Below, piece after piece: positions 45,053 through 55,700 of a DNA stretch of 64,000 bases (position 1 is the stretch's first letter; each line of letters opens with the position of its first letter). The notes beneath the pieces were generated by a model, which saw nothing but the letters and a program-made list of their open reading frames with translations, made no database searches and was not told the DNA's origin. The stretch covers positions 76,374 through 140,373 of the forward strand of contig CAMBDS010000003.1 in NCBI GenBank assembly GCA_945865405.1, in the 5' to 3' direction. The DNA comes from Caldithrix abyssi DSM 13497. Lineage in GTDB: Bacteria > Electryoneota > AABM5-125-24 > Hatepunaeales > Hatepunaeaceae. The translations under genes and the position numbers were made by a program.

Positions 45053-46488
45053 TCATTCAATTTATAGTGTAACCAACGCAGCGAGACATCGAGTGTTTCG
45101 GCGGTCATTGTTTTATTGCCGCCACACTCTTTCAACACCCTCAAGACCACATCGCGCTCATAATCCTTCAAGGTTTTGCTTTTCAGAGCCAAGCGTTCGG
45201 CTTCGGGGATGAACAGATCGTGAACTTCGATGATATCGCCTTCGCTAAGCAGGTGGGATCTTTCGATGGTATTCTGGAGTTCGCGGACGTTCCCGGGCCA
45301 TTGATAGTTGACAAGAGCTTGCATCGCGCGGGGCGAAAGCCTTTTTTGCCCGGTTTTAGTCTTATGAGCCAGTTCTCGTAAAAAGTGGTTCACGAGCAAT
45401 GGAATATCGCCAATTCGCTCCCTGAGGGCTGGGAGGTGGATGGAGATGACGTTGAGGCGATAATAGAGGTCTTCACGGAAATTGCCAGCTTCGACTTCGC
45501 CTTTGAGACTCTTATTGGTTGCCGAGATGATGCGGACGTTTACGCGGTGCGAGTCGGTGTCGCCTACACGCCTGATTTCACCGTCCTGTAGTACTCGCAA
45601 CAGTTTGGTTTGGATAGTGGGAGAGATGTCGGCGATTTCATCGAGAAAAAATGACCCCCCATCGGCAATCTCGAACAATCCCTTTTTATCGGAAATTGCT
45701 CCGGTGAACGACCCTTTTTTGTGACCGAACAGCTCGGACTCAAGAAGAGATTCGGCAAGGTTGCCACAAAACTGTGTGACAAAAGGCCTGTCACGTCGTG
45801 GCCCATCGTAGTGCAATGCCTGCGCTACGAGTTCTTTTCCAGTTCCCGACTCACCTTCCAAAAGCACCGAAATGTCCGAGTTCATCACCCGGCGCATCAA
45901 ATTGAAAACTTCTTGCATTTTTGGAGACTGACCGACGATTTTCTCTCGTGCCCAGTTCATTTGACGAAGCTGTTGCAACTGCTGATTTACCTCGTCGTAG
46001 CTCTTGGCATAATCAGAAGCGAGCGCGGCAACCTTGGCGAAAGTAGAGACGAACTCGATGTTCTCGTCGGTGAAGCGGGAGCGATTGCGGCGGCTGTCGA
46101 GATAGATCACGCCAATGACCGTCTGCTCATGAAACATCGGTACGCAGATGATCGAGGTGATCTGGTGAAGGATAACGCTTGCCGCCTGGCCAAAACGAGG
46201 ATCGGCTTGAGCGTCGTGAGTCAATAATGGCACGCCGGTACCCAAGACTTGCCGGACAACGGATGTCGATAAATCGGTCAGATCGCGGGCACTTTCGTCG
46301 GAGAGATTGCGTGAGGCGACGACTTTCAGTGCAGAGCCCTCGATATGGATTAAGGCTGCGCGGTCGGCACTCATCATATCCAACGCCCAGTCAAGCAACG
46401 TGTCTCGCAACCGGACGATATCCTGCCGGGGAATGACAGTGGAGGTTGTTGCCGTGGGTATTACTCCTCCCAACGTTTTTTCAGCCAT
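45031..46488 (-). CDS. GAF domain sigma-54-dependent transcriptional activator
   Basis: A 485-residue enhancer-binding protein. The GAF sensor (about residues 40-175) is followed by a linker helix, an AAA+ sigma-54 interaction domain (Walker A GESGTGKE, GSFTGA in place of the usual GAFTGA, Walker B FFLDEIADI) and a C-terminal Fis-type helix-turn-helix (RVLKECGGNKTMTAETLDVSLRWLHYKLNEW). There is no receiver domain, so activity may be set by a ligand at the GAF or by the co-encoded kinase. TAATG overlaps the lipoprotein stop and start. RpoN-dependent targets are unknown. Confidence 0.92.
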   Translation of the reverse strand: MAEKTLGGVIPTATTSTVIPRQDIVRLRDTLLDWALDMMSADRAALIHIEGSALKVVASRNLSDESARDLTDLSTSVVRQVLGTGVPLLTHDAQADPRFGQAASVILHQITSIICVPMFHEQTVIGVIYLDSRRNRSRFTDENIEFVSTFAKVAALASDYAKSYDEVNQQLQQLRQMNWAREKIVGQSPKMQEVFNLMRRVMNSDISVLLEGESGTGKELVAQALHYDGPRRDRPFVTQFCGNLAESLLESELFGHKKGSFTGAISDKKGLFEIADGGSFFLDEIADISPTIQTKLLRVLQDGEIRRVGDTDSHRVNVRIISATNKSLKGEVEAGNFREDLYYRLNVISIHLPALRERIGDIPLLVNHFLRELAHKTKTGQKRLSPRAMQALVNYQWPGNVRELQNTIERSHLLSEGDIIEVHDLFIPEAERLALKSKTLKDYERDVVLRVLKECGGNKTMTAETLDVSLRWLHYKLNEWKQPGD

Positions 46489-47507
46489 TAGTTTGATCCA
46501 TCTACAGTGAAACTTAATCTTGGCGACCGGGTGCTATTGCCAAAATTATCGAGCACCAGCACGTCCCAAAGGTATATACCAACAGGAAGATGTATATCTA
46601 CATCATGCTCACCGCTGGCACTTGGTCTGGGAACTACAATCCGCCAATAGATCTCTTCCAAAGGAGGGATATCAACATAAATTCGAACGTGGTAATTGAA
46701 TGTGCTTGGGTCCGATAACTCATTGAACGACGGATAGGTCCATTCCAAGTGAGTGGGAGGAGATCCATTGAATAGCGACACGATACCATGTAATACTCGG
46801 GCAACGAAGGCGGTGCGAGGGGGTGAAGCATTTCCGACAGCGTCAAATGCACGGAATGTGAAAGGTAGAAACAACGCATTATCAGTTTTATCGTTATGGA
46901 ATGAGTCAGCCGGAACATCGCTCCACCAGAAGGATGAGTCTGCGTTAAATCGCAAGTCGATAGCAAGAGAATAATCATTAAGGGTATCTACCAAAACGGC
47001 TTCAACTCGCAGTAAGTGATGAACACCATCCGGATCAAAAACCGTCGATTTAAGGCGAATCAAATATGTTGGATCTATTGGAGTGTCGCTATCCGCAAAA
47101 GCAACCGAATAGGCATAAGCGGTTTTAATTTCTGGTAAGCCATCGAGTTGCATAGTCATCTCCGAGCTAGCTTTTACGGTGATTGTCACTTGTGCGGAGT
47201 CGGTAGCATAGACGTCACTCCCGCTCAGGTTGCGGTAGGCGACGATCCACCAGGTGCCGGTAGGAATCTCCTCAAACTCTGCCAACCCATTAGAGTCTGT
47301 GACAGCGAAGCGCTCTAACTCAGGTAAAAGCACGGTTGCATCCGCTATCGGCTGTTCAATCAAAGTCCTCACATGGACCTTGAGTGAACCGAACGGGTAG
47401 TGATAGGCGTTGGAACCGGGATCGAGTGGATTATCGCGAGGTGGGTCCCACTGGCAACCGGAGAGGGTTGCCATGCAAAATACGACAATTGAAAGCCAGA
47501 GCTTCAA
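46488..47507 (-). CDS. lipoprotein with carboxypeptidase-regulatory-like domain
   Basis: A 339-residue predicted lipoprotein. The signal is MKLWLSIVVFCMATLSGC with the lipobox Cys18 in LSGCQWDPPRDNPLDPGSN, an N-terminus also common in other lipoproteins of this organism (compare NPWDPANP at 2252). An early beta-sandwich (GSLKVHVRTLIEQPIADATVLLP..FAVTDSNGLAEFEEIPTGTWWIVA) resembles CarboxypepD_reg domains, followed by a region with immunoglobulin-like strands (DNFGNSTRSPRLSF). The start is TTG; no in-frame ATG lies upstream nearby. Being the first gene of the operon with the sigma-54 activator and kinase, it could be a sensory or structural envelope component. Confidence 0.85.
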   Translation of the reverse strand: MKLWLSIVVFCMATLSGCQWDPPRDNPLDPGSNAYHYPFGSLKVHVRTLIEQPIADATVLLPELERFAVTDSNGLAEFEEIPTGTWWIVAYRNLSGSDVYATDSAQVTITVKASSEMTMQLDGLPEIKTAYAYSVAFADSDTPIDPTYLIRLKSTVFDPDGVHHLLRVEAVLVDTLNDYSLAIDLRFNADSSFWWSDVPADSFHNDKTDNALFLPFTFRAFDAVGNASPPRTAFVARVLHGIVSLFNGSPPTHLEWTYPSFNELSDPSTFNYHVRIYVDIPPLEEIYWRIVVPRPSASGEHDVDIHLPVGIYLWDVLVLDNFGNSTRSPRLSFTVDGSN

Positions 47508-47703
47508 ACTCTTTTAAGTCCTTGTATAACATGGGATTAAAGGGATGTCACGGGTAATGTGCTGTGCATTTCTTGCGCTATTTAAAATAGCAGTTGAATC
47601 GTTAATGTGCAAGCATCGCTTCAACATTCGGATGGAGATTTTGTGAAAGAACCCAATAACAATTGTGAAGAACAGTGAACAGAATATCTCCTTCATGTGA
47701 TTG

Positions 47704-48066
47704 TCACTTCCCGAGTAGCATCTTGAGTGAGATTAGAAGCAGGACTGACGCGAAGACTTTCTTCAATGTTTCGGGGGGGAGGCCGATTGCTAACTTTGCA
47801 CCAAGTGGACTGCCGATAAGGAAACCGATGCAAAGCAATCCCGCCAATCTCCAGTCTATCATCGCTTTTTGTTGATAAGCAAGTACGGCAAGTATTCCGA
47901 TGGGGGGCAACATCATCGCCAGTGTCGTTCCTTGTGCCATTGGCTGGGCAATTCCAAATATTAGGACGAGAGCAGGCACGATTATGACTCCTCCTCCCAA
48001 CCCTATCAATCCACTGAAATACCCAGCAACCATGCCGAGAAGGATAATACCTGATACCTTCAACAT
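47704..48066 (-). CDS. half-size TauE/SafE (sulfite exporter-like) permease
   Basis: A 120-residue integral membrane protein with four predicted helices. It has the TauE/SafE signature GMVAGYFSGLIGLGGGVIIVPALVLIFG near the start. Full family members are about 250 residues with two repeats; this one holds only one repeat and ends at KMLLGK. It may dimerise to make the transporter, as half-size members are thought to do. It transports an anion of unknown identity. It is preceded on this strand by a terminator. Confidence 0.85.
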   Translation of the reverse strand: MLKVSGIILLGMVAGYFSGLIGLGGGVIIVPALVLIFGIAQPMAQGTTLAMMLPPIGILAVLAYQQKAMIDWRLAGLLCIGFLIGSPLGAKLAIGLPPETLKKVFASVLLLISLKMLLGK

Positions 48067-48134
48067 GAAGAACCTTTACAAATAAAGTCGAGAGATAAAA
48101 ATTCGTTTACTTATTGTGAGAAAACGAATTGAGG

Positions 48135-48168
48135 AAGGAGCCAACGCCGAGGCGTTGGCTCCTTTTTG
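48135..48168. terminator. strong hairpin terminator
   Basis: AGGAGCCAACGCC / GGCGTTGGCTCCT stem around the centre GA, with TTTTTG on the plus side, between the protease stop and the TauE gene start. It is likely to stop minus-strand transcription after the protease. Confidence 0.6.
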
Positions 48169-48193
48169 CCTTGGAGCACATAGATTTAAAATG

Positions 48194-49945
48194 TTAGTTT
48201 CGCTTCTTAGCACCTGCAGAGGCTGGCTCAAGCAATCCGGCATAGCTGTTTTTATCGCGCAAGACGCGGATAGCTTCCTGAAGCTGGACATCCTCATCGA
48301 AGGTGGAACGAGTCCGCCATTCCCTGCCGCCTAATGCCGATGCCATTTCGCGGTCGAGACTCTGGCGGATGAACTCGCGCAGTTCAGGTTTTTGGTGATC
48401 AACTTGGGCGGCAAGGGTTTTTTGTAATGCCTCAAGTTGAGTGAAAAATGTCTGGTTCAGCGAGTCATGCTCGCCGATTTGGCGAAGTGCACGGAGTTGA
48501 TCGGCACCAGGGATTGGTGGTTCGAAATTTGAGCTATCGACAAAACGATCAAATTCAGCGAGCATCTCGATAGTAACATTTGTGGTATCAGGCCTTCCGT
48601 GCTCTATCAACCACTCACCCATGAATGTGAAGAAAAGATCGCGGCGAAACATTTCTACTTCAATGGGATCGAGCAACGGTTGTTCAACCTCGATGTCAGG
48701 GGAAATACCACCGCCACCAAAGACCTTGCGCCCGGACCTGGTGGCGAATATTTCGATTGTAGAATCGGGCTTTGCTTTTGCTTCCTTTTGAATCAACTCG
48801 CCATCTTCTGCCATCAACCCCTCTTCTTCATCTTCGGGGCCTAACGGCTGGCCGTTTTTAGCACGGTCGCGCTGAATTAACCGCCCCGACGGCGTGTAGT
48901 AACGGGCTGTTGTGATCTTCAGAACAGCACCCTCAGATAGATCGACGACAGACTGAACGAGACCCTTGCCGAAGCTTTGTGTACCGATCACTACTGCCCG
49001 GTCGAGATCTTGCAAGGCTCCAGCGACAATTTCCGACGCAGAAGCACTTCCGCCATTGACAAGTACAACCAATGGGACGTCCGGCGCGCGCGGGTTACCA
49101 CGAGCTTGAAAGGTCCGGTCGCTGCCAGCAGCACGCCCTTTGGTAGAGACGACCACGTCGCCGGGCTTCAGAAATTGTTGGGCGACAGCGATAGCAGCGG
49201 GCAACAACCCACCGGGGTTACTGCGCAAATCGAGGATCATTCCCTTTGGCTTCTGAGCAAGCAACATCGAGAGAGCGCTATCGAGTTCCTCCCCAGCAAG
49301 ACTTGAGAAATGGGCGAGGCGGATATAGGCGATATCTTTGTCGATCATTCCGGAGTACGATACATCGTGGATGCGGATCTGCTCGCGGTTGAGAGTGTAT
49401 TCAAGGGGCTTATCAAATCCGGGACGATGAATGGTGAGGGTAACCTCGGTACCAGCTTCACCACGTATCAGTTTGGTGGCGTCCTGTGTCGAGAATCCTG
49501 CTGTCGATTTGCCACCGACGGCGATAATGACATCACCGGTTCTGATCCCTTTTCTTGCGGCAGGAGTATCTTCGATGGGAGAGATGACGGTCAGTTCACG
49601 ATTTTTGCCACGCAAGCCGATTTCGATGCCTACTCCGCCGTACTTGCCTTTGGTAATTTCTTCGAGTTGCTCGGTATTGTCCGGCTCGAAATAGACGGTA
49701 TATGGATCGAGAGTCTCCAACATCCCTTCGATACCAGCTTTAATGAAATCGGTCTGGGAAATCTCATCGACATAGCGACGATTCACTTCCTTGTAAATAT
49801 CGCCAAAAAGCTTGATCTGCTGGGCGACCTCACGGTATTGAGATTCCTGTGTTGCCGGTTGGGCAGCGCTTTCAGCCAGAAGCGGTAAAGTCATACCGCT
49901 GCCGATGAGAAGGCCGATCAGGAAAAGGGTTACGATGCTCTTCAT
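48194..49945 (-). CDS. C-terminal processing serine protease (S41 family)
   Basis: A 583-residue exported S41 protease. The signal peptide (1-24) is followed by a PDZ domain (about 100-175: GGVGIEIG..GIRTGDVIIAVGG) and the protease core, with nucleophile Ser302 (NGGSASASEIVAG) and general base Lys327 (QSFGKGLVQ). Then comes a long C-terminal extension (about 410-583) not found in short CtpA proteins. These enzymes trim periplasmic proteins and can regulate cell-wall hydrolases. The context upstream is a patatin/outer-membrane protein; both are probably envelope functions. Confidence 0.93.
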   Translation of the reverse strand: MKSIVTLFLIGLLIGSGMTLPLLAESAAQPATQESQYREVAQQIKLFGDIYKEVNRRYVDEISQTDFIKAGIEGMLETLDPYTVYFEPDNTEQLEEITKGKYGGVGIEIGLRGKNRELTVISPIEDTPAARKGIRTGDVIIAVGGKSTAGFSTQDATKLIRGEAGTEVTLTIHRPGFDKPLEYTLNREQIRIHDVSYSGMIDKDIAYIRLAHFSSLAGEELDSALSMLLAQKPKGMILDLRSNPGGLLPAAIAVAQQFLKPGDVVVSTKGRAAGSDRTFQARGNPRAPDVPLVVLVNGGSASASEIVAGALQDLDRAVVIGTQSFGKGLVQSVVDLSEGAVLKITTARYYTPSGRLIQRDRAKNGQPLGPEDEEEGLMAEDGELIQKEAKAKPDSTIEIFATRSGRKVFGGGGISPDIEVEQPLLDPIEVEMFRRDLFFTFMGEWLIEHGRPDTTNVTIEMLAEFDRFVDSSNFEPPIPGADQLRALRQIGEHDSLNQTFFTQLEALQKTLAAQVDHQKPELREFIRQSLDREMASALGGREWRTRSTFDEDVQLQEAIRVLRDKNSYAGLLEPASAGAKKRN

Positions 49946-50042
49946 CTATTCACGTTCCTTGGTGAAAAAAATCCGTTTGTAGTACGGTTGGAAAGTTGAA
50001 AATCGACTCTATGATTGGGTCATTGAGTCTGTATGTGTTACG

Positions 50043-52709
50043 TTAGAAAACGCTTCCTGCTTGTAACGAAAAAAGGCTCTGATTGGTCAAACCGCCAGCA
50101 CCGAACAACCTTGACCATTGCAGGTGAATGGGTCCGACGACAGTATCGAGGGCGAAGTAAAGGGCGACCGAATTATTCCACTCGATCCTGTCGATGTGCA
50201 ACGTCGGGTCATCCCAGCCGCTACCGACGTCGTAACGAGCGCCGATATAGCTATCAGCAAGGACACGGCTCAGCATATCGAAGCGATATTCGAGGCCAGT
50301 GGCAAGTTGTCGCGAATTGACAAGTTCATCCAGCTTTAGACCGGGAAAACTATGCATTCCACCCAGCCTGAACTTTTCGTCACGTGGAGCATAGTCAGAA
50401 ATTGTCCCGCCCATCAATCGCCAGCCAACTGTGTGCCGCCTTATCGGTGTTACAAAAGACTCCCAACTGCCCCAAAGTTTCGTAAATTCCCGCTCCGAGC
50501 CAATTTGTTCAGCGGCAGTTTCGATGATTGCATGAAGTCTGACGCCTTGATTTGGATAAGGCGAACGATCTTCAGTGTCCAAGCCGAGTTCTGCACCCAA
50601 GCCGACGATATCGAATTCACCGTATGCCGATGGGTGTCTGAATCGGTGTCGCTCCCAGCGCCCTGTCAGCGAAAGCTGTCCCCAACTGAAGGCTTGTGCT
50701 CCCATCTCAAGTCTTCCACCCCAACGGGTCTCTTCCGTTTCGCCACTTTTTCGGTGCTGCATCTCATTCTCAGGGTAGAAATCCCGATTGCGGAAGGAAT
50801 AGGTGCCGACAAGACTGATTGCGAGTGGCTGCCCAAATAACTTGTCGATATTTGATTCAACTCGGTGAAGTTGATCTCGTTCCCCAACCGAGGCGAATAA
50901 AACTCCCCGGGTTGCATAGTTGAAGGGCCCCGGGTAAGTAATCTCGGCAAATCCCTGCGTTTTCTGCTCACTTTGATAAACCAAACCAAGTCTGATAAGG
51001 GGAGAGGGATTTTCGACAACGTGATATTTTACAATCCATTCAATTGCGGGACTATCCGAAGAATCCGCATGTCTCGAAACTTCGATCACTGGATAAACGT
51101 TGCGGAATAATCCGGTGGCGTAGAGATTCTCCATGCCATCGATAATACCGGCGCGGGTTATCGGTTTGCCTTCTTCAAGCGGGACCTCGCGCTCGAGCCA
51201 CAGCGCAGAGACCTTTTCCAATCCGCTAAACTCAATTCGACCTAATTTCCCCTGATCCAAATGGATAGTAAGTGTTCCGCTCTCTTCTTGAAAAGTCGTT
51301 TTTTCAACCATCACCGCAGGAAAACCGGCGTGCCGATAAATTCTTAACAGCGCCGCAAGTCCTTTGGAGAAATGTATCCGGTTAAAAACTCCACCGATCT
51401 GAATTTGAAAAATGCTGTCGGAGATTGCAGAAAATTCGGAAATTCCGCCTTCGATATGAATATTTCGAATCGTCGGCGTCATCTTCAGGAAAAAATCGAG
51501 CGAGCGTTCCTGTTTGTCGTAAATGGAATGAGCAGCAAGCACCATTCCAGTATTATACATTCTTCTTAGCCTATCACGGATGTCTCCTACTGTGCAATAG
51601 CCCCTAACTCTCCACTCACGAGGCAGACGCAACTCCTCTGGTAATCCTGTTGGCTCATTTACTCGGATAAATCTGAGCGTATCATAATCGTCCGGATCAG
51701 GGGAAAGGCTTAAAAGCGCACGAAGTGTATCAAGGTTTAACTCTGCCTCTCGAACTCCTGATTGCATAATCTGATCGAAAAGAGATGTAGTGAACGATTC
51801 GCTGTCACCGTGTGCCGGAGTCAGAACCAGAGAAGCTTGTTGAAGAGAGCGTTGGTTGGGAAGTCGTTCGAGGATGGTGGTTACCTGATCGACGATCTCC
51901 CACGGTTGCCAAAGGGTATATCTTCGCTGTAAGTCTGCTGTGACGTTGACCGCAACAACCACGTCCGCTCCCATTTTCCATCCCGTTTCGACCGGTATGT
52001 TGGACGAAACGCCAGCGTCGATCAATTGCTGGGTATCGAGCTGGACCGGTTCAAAGAGGAGTGGAGCCGACATCGATGCCCGGATAGCGAGTGCCGGATC
52101 GCCTCGCTCGAAATTGACCCCTTTACCTGTCAGCAAGTCAGTCGCCACGACGTTAAGACGTGTCTCCCATTCGAACCAGGAACCTGAAGTGGGATAAAAT
52201 GGCAAATCGAGGGTCAAGTTCAGTAACTGATGATAGAGCTTCTGCCCCGGAGTTATCGCACCAGGTACTACCGGCGCGAAGTTGTCACCCAGTCGGAGGG
52301 TCAAAAGATGGCGGGAATGCTCCGACTTACGAGCCATCAATAGCGAGCGACGCTCCGGCTCGTCCAACAAAAGGCTATTCCAGTCAACTTTTCGCAGACG
52401 GCCTGCGATCTCATCTGGCGAATAGCCACCGGCGTAGAGGACTCCGATCAAAGCTCCTATTGAAGAGCAAGCGACACCATCGATTTGAATTCCTGCAGTT
52501 TCGAATGCTTTCAAGACACCAATATGAGCTGCTCCGCGAGCACCTCCACCAGAGAGTGCCAGAATTAGGCGGGGTCGAACAGGCTCGACCATTGGAAATG
52601 GGTGCTCGCCTCTTGCGGGTCTAAGTGGAATGTCCACAGTTCGAGCTACGGCAAAAGTAGCAAGGATAAGCTGGAAAACGAGTCCGATAAAACGGACGCT
52701 TAATGACAA
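50043..52709 (-). CDS. patatin-like phospholipase fused to POTRA and outer-membrane beta-barrel
   Basis: An 888-residue PlpD-like protein. The signal peptide (1-22) precedes a patatin domain (about 45-300) with the oxyanion loop LSGGGARGAAHIG, the nucleophile elbow and Asp in IDAGVSSNIP. A POTRA-like segment (about 430-540: TIRNIHIEGGISEFSAI..KVSALWLEREVPLEEGKPITRAGIIDGMENLYATGLFRNVYP) leads to a barrel rich in aromatic strands ending in Phe (LQAGSVF). The elbow reads CSSIG instead of GxSxG (Cys81 in the first Gly place, Ser83 nucleophile). The start is TTG. It is probably an autotransported type Vd lipase; activity is uncertain because of the elbow. Confidence 0.88.
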   Translation of the reverse strand: MSLSVRFIGLVFQLILATFAVARTVDIPLRPARGEHPFPMVEPVRPRLILALSGGGARGAAHIGVLKAFETAGIQIDGVACSSIGALIGVLYAGGYSPDEIAGRLRKVDWNSLLLDEPERRSLLMARKSEHSRHLLTLRLGDNFAPVVPGAITPGQKLYHQLLNLTLDLPFYPTSGSWFEWETRLNVVATDLLTGKGVNFERGDPALAIRASMSAPLLFEPVQLDTQQLIDAGVSSNIPVETGWKMGADVVVAVNVTADLQRRYTLWQPWEIVDQVTTILERLPNQRSLQQASLVLTPAHGDSESFTTSLFDQIMQSGVREAELNLDTLRALLSLSPDPDDYDTLRFIRVNEPTGLPEELRLPREWRVRGYCTVGDIRDRLRRMYNTGMVLAAHSIYDKQERSLDFFLKMTPTIRNIHIEGGISEFSAISDSIFQIQIGGVFNRIHFSKGLAALLRIYRHAGFPAVMVEKTTFQEESGTLTIHLDQGKLGRIEFSGLEKVSALWLEREVPLEEGKPITRAGIIDGMENLYATGLFRNVYPVIEVSRHADSSDSPAIEWIVKYHVVENPSPLIRLGLVYQSEQKTQGFAEITYPGPFNYATRGVLFASVGERDQLHRVESNIDKLFGQPLAISLVGTYSFRNRDFYPENEMQHRKSGETEETRWGGRLEMGAQAFSWGQLSLTGRWERHRFRHPSAYGEFDIVGLGAELGLDTEDRSPYPNQGVRLHAIIETAAEQIGSEREFTKLWGSWESFVTPIRRHTVGWRLMGGTISDYAPRDEKFRLGGMHSFPGLKLDELVNSRQLATGLEYRFDMLSRVLADSYIGARYDVGSGWDDPTLHIDRIEWNNSVALYFALDTVVGPIHLQWSRLFGAGGLTNQSLFSLQAGSVF

Positions 52710-52721
52710 TTCTTTATCAGG

Positions 52722-55700
52722 TTACTTTACCAATACCATCTTTATGCTCGCAGTTCGGAAAAATCGTTCGGAACCAGCACTTAACTTTGCGAAGTATATT
52801 CCGTTTGGACAATTGGATGCGTCCCAACCAAAGTTAACAACTCCAGGCTTTTGCGCCCCAAGTTGGAATTGCTGCACCAATCTGCCAACTGAGTCGAGAA
52901 TTTTGAGTGTCAGATCGGCAGGATCGCTTATAGTCATCCGTAAATTGGCGCGTCCATTGAAAGGATTGGGATTTGAGCTTAGCGTCATTTCCAGAGGAAC
53001 CGGAGATGACTTCATTTCGACTTCAAGTCGCTCAAATTCATCCGTTTTGAAAATCGGTTTTCTATTCGTCCCGATGAACTCGAGTTTACTCTCGACTCCA
53101 TCGTTGGAATGCCAGTACGCACGGAGAGGCTCGCCTTCTGCATAGCCAACTCCCCCCAGCTTATCTTCCTGCCACGCTGCCAGACCGACCCGCCTGTCAC
53201 CTGCATCAACAAAAACACCACCGCAATAATTTCCTTCACGATCATAGAGCCTGATTGAACTTTCTGAGTTGTTGGGCGGCAATGCAAGCAACAGGCTCAT
53301 GTTGAAGGGAGTCTCCGGAATGAATCCTTCTATTGGAGATGCCGTTTCGCTGATAAAATTGGGGGCAAATCGAGGAAGGTCTGGGTAAGTTAGAGTATCA
53401 GATTCGCTCATTTTGATAGAGAGTGCCGCACCAGGTTCAATGACTCGCATATTGCTGAAGCCCTCTTCAACGAGCCAAAACTCACCGTAGCCATTCTTAG
53501 CAAGGATCAGGTTATTGGCAATGTCGTTCAGGGCAACCTCAACTGCCAATGGTTCAAAAGGCAAATACCCGATAACGTTCCAACCGTCCAAAACCGGCAG
53601 AGGTGAATTGACTGGAATTCTCTCTCCAGGAAAGACGAGCGTATCTGCACTACTCATTTTTATGTAGTAACCGGCAAAAGGGCTCCACTCTCGAATTTGG
53701 TTGTAATTAAACTGTGGCAGGAAAAATCGACCCCAGCCGTCCTTCATCATGTAAAGGCTTTCCCGTTCGAGCCAGCTTGAGAAAATCTCTAACGGCGATG
53801 GGTCAGGAGCTTGAAAAGGTGCACTGACGAGATTCCAGCCGACGACGCAACGAAGGACAAGCTGATCGATTCGCTCTTCAGCAGGAATCGGAATACTGAA
53901 AAACGACTCTTCACCATCTGCATCCTTTGCGATCACTGCATAGAATAAGTTCTGCTCGTGGTTTTCGATTCTGCCATCCCAGCCCGATTCTTCGACGTTT
54001 TCAGCAATTGCATCGATACGACTATATGTCGGCATTGGCGAGATGTCGTCGATATAACAAAATTCACTATTGGGGGGATTGGGGAAAATGTTGAACGAGT
54101 AATATCTGAAACGCAATTTGATGACCTTGCCAGCGTAGTCACCCAAAAGCCAGTAATTTTCTTGCCAACCACCTGAAATTCCGTAAATGCCGGGGCCTAT
54201 GCTTCTTTGGTTGGCGACGACATCCTGCGTACGGTTTCCGGGAAGCGGTTCCCATGTATCGCCGTCCATGGATGCTTCGAGTGCAATACAGTGCGAGCGA
54301 TTCGATCTGAGGTTGTAGCTGAGCCATGCTTTAAGCGTATCGGGTGCGACAATCGGCTCGGCGAGAGTCATAGTTGACATAGGCGATTGGAGTGCCGCCC
54401 GGTAGCTATGCGTCCCACTATGTCGTTCGGCCTGCGACATATTGAAGTTAGTATTCACCCATCTGGTCTGATCCGGTGCTCCGCCATCGACAACCGAGGC
54501 ACCCGGCAAACGCCCTTCGATGTCGTAACTGACAGGTTGATTGTGCTCGTCCTCAGGCGACTCCCACCGTAGTCTTAGGCCCCCGTCACGAGTTATCGAA
54601 GCGTGAGTGATTTGTGGGCTTTTAGGAGGGAGCACTCGATTCGGCGAGTCAGCATACTCGATCAAGGTCAATACCGCTTCGATGTTTTCTGCGACGAGTG
54701 GCGCAACCCGGTCAAGAGGGGGCCAGAAATAATCGTCACGAGTTCCGACTTCGAGCGTAAACGCCAGGATCGGATCGTGGTCATCATCCGAATAGAGCCA
54801 ATCATCGCTATCACCATTTGTCCGGTAAATCACCTCCCACCCTGTCCCGGGCAAGTAGCGATTGTTGGCGATCATTCGCTTGGAAAGGGCTGAAAAAACA
54901 GATCGATCCGGTGGTTGAAGTACATCGTAACCGTATGGGTAAAGGCAGAGATTGCTGTAGGAGTGGAAGAATATTGACGCTTTGAAGCGATGAGCACTGA
55001 CAAAATCCCTGATCCCTTGCGTTTCGGGTTCGGAGAACGCTTCGGTACCTCGATACGTTTCGCTGGATCCAGTCGGACTTGATCCGACATTATCGTAACC
55101 CCAATGCGCTCCGAAATTACGATTGAGATCGACGCCTATCCCACCCTGACCGCCATTCCTCCTCCGATTCTTTCGCCACATTCCGCCACCATCGGGGTTG
55201 TCTTCTTCGTTAAAAACATACCCGTCCGGATTCACAACCGGAATAAACCACGACTGCCGTTCATCAACGAGTCTGGTCAGGCGTTCATCGTTGCCATAAC
55301 CTTCCACAAGATGCTCGATGACGCCAAATAGGACATAAGAAGTGACAACTTCACGACAATGGATTAACGAAGTGAACAGCGCTTCCGGTTCGTCTTCCTC
55401 ATCATCTGGATTGTCGGAAACTTTTATCGCCCAGATTGGCCGCTCCTCTATTGATTGGCCGATCTCAACCGGAGCACCGATAATATCGGGGTATGCTTCG
55501 TGAAGCCGGTTCATTTCCTCGACAATCTCATCGAATGTCCTGAACCCACCCATATCATCCCGACCGGGCGAAAGCCGGGAGCGATTAAACGCCTCGATGT
55601 TTTCCAGTGTGACAAAATAGGGCAAGCCAGTCCGATTCAGTCTTGCTCTATCATCTTGATTCATCAGGACTACTTCGGCAAGACCCCCATCAGAGTAATA

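Noticed and set aside
47514-47696. 60-codon minus-strand frame upstream of the lipoprotein
   Set aside because: Hydrophobic start but no ribosome site and no family; insufficient support.
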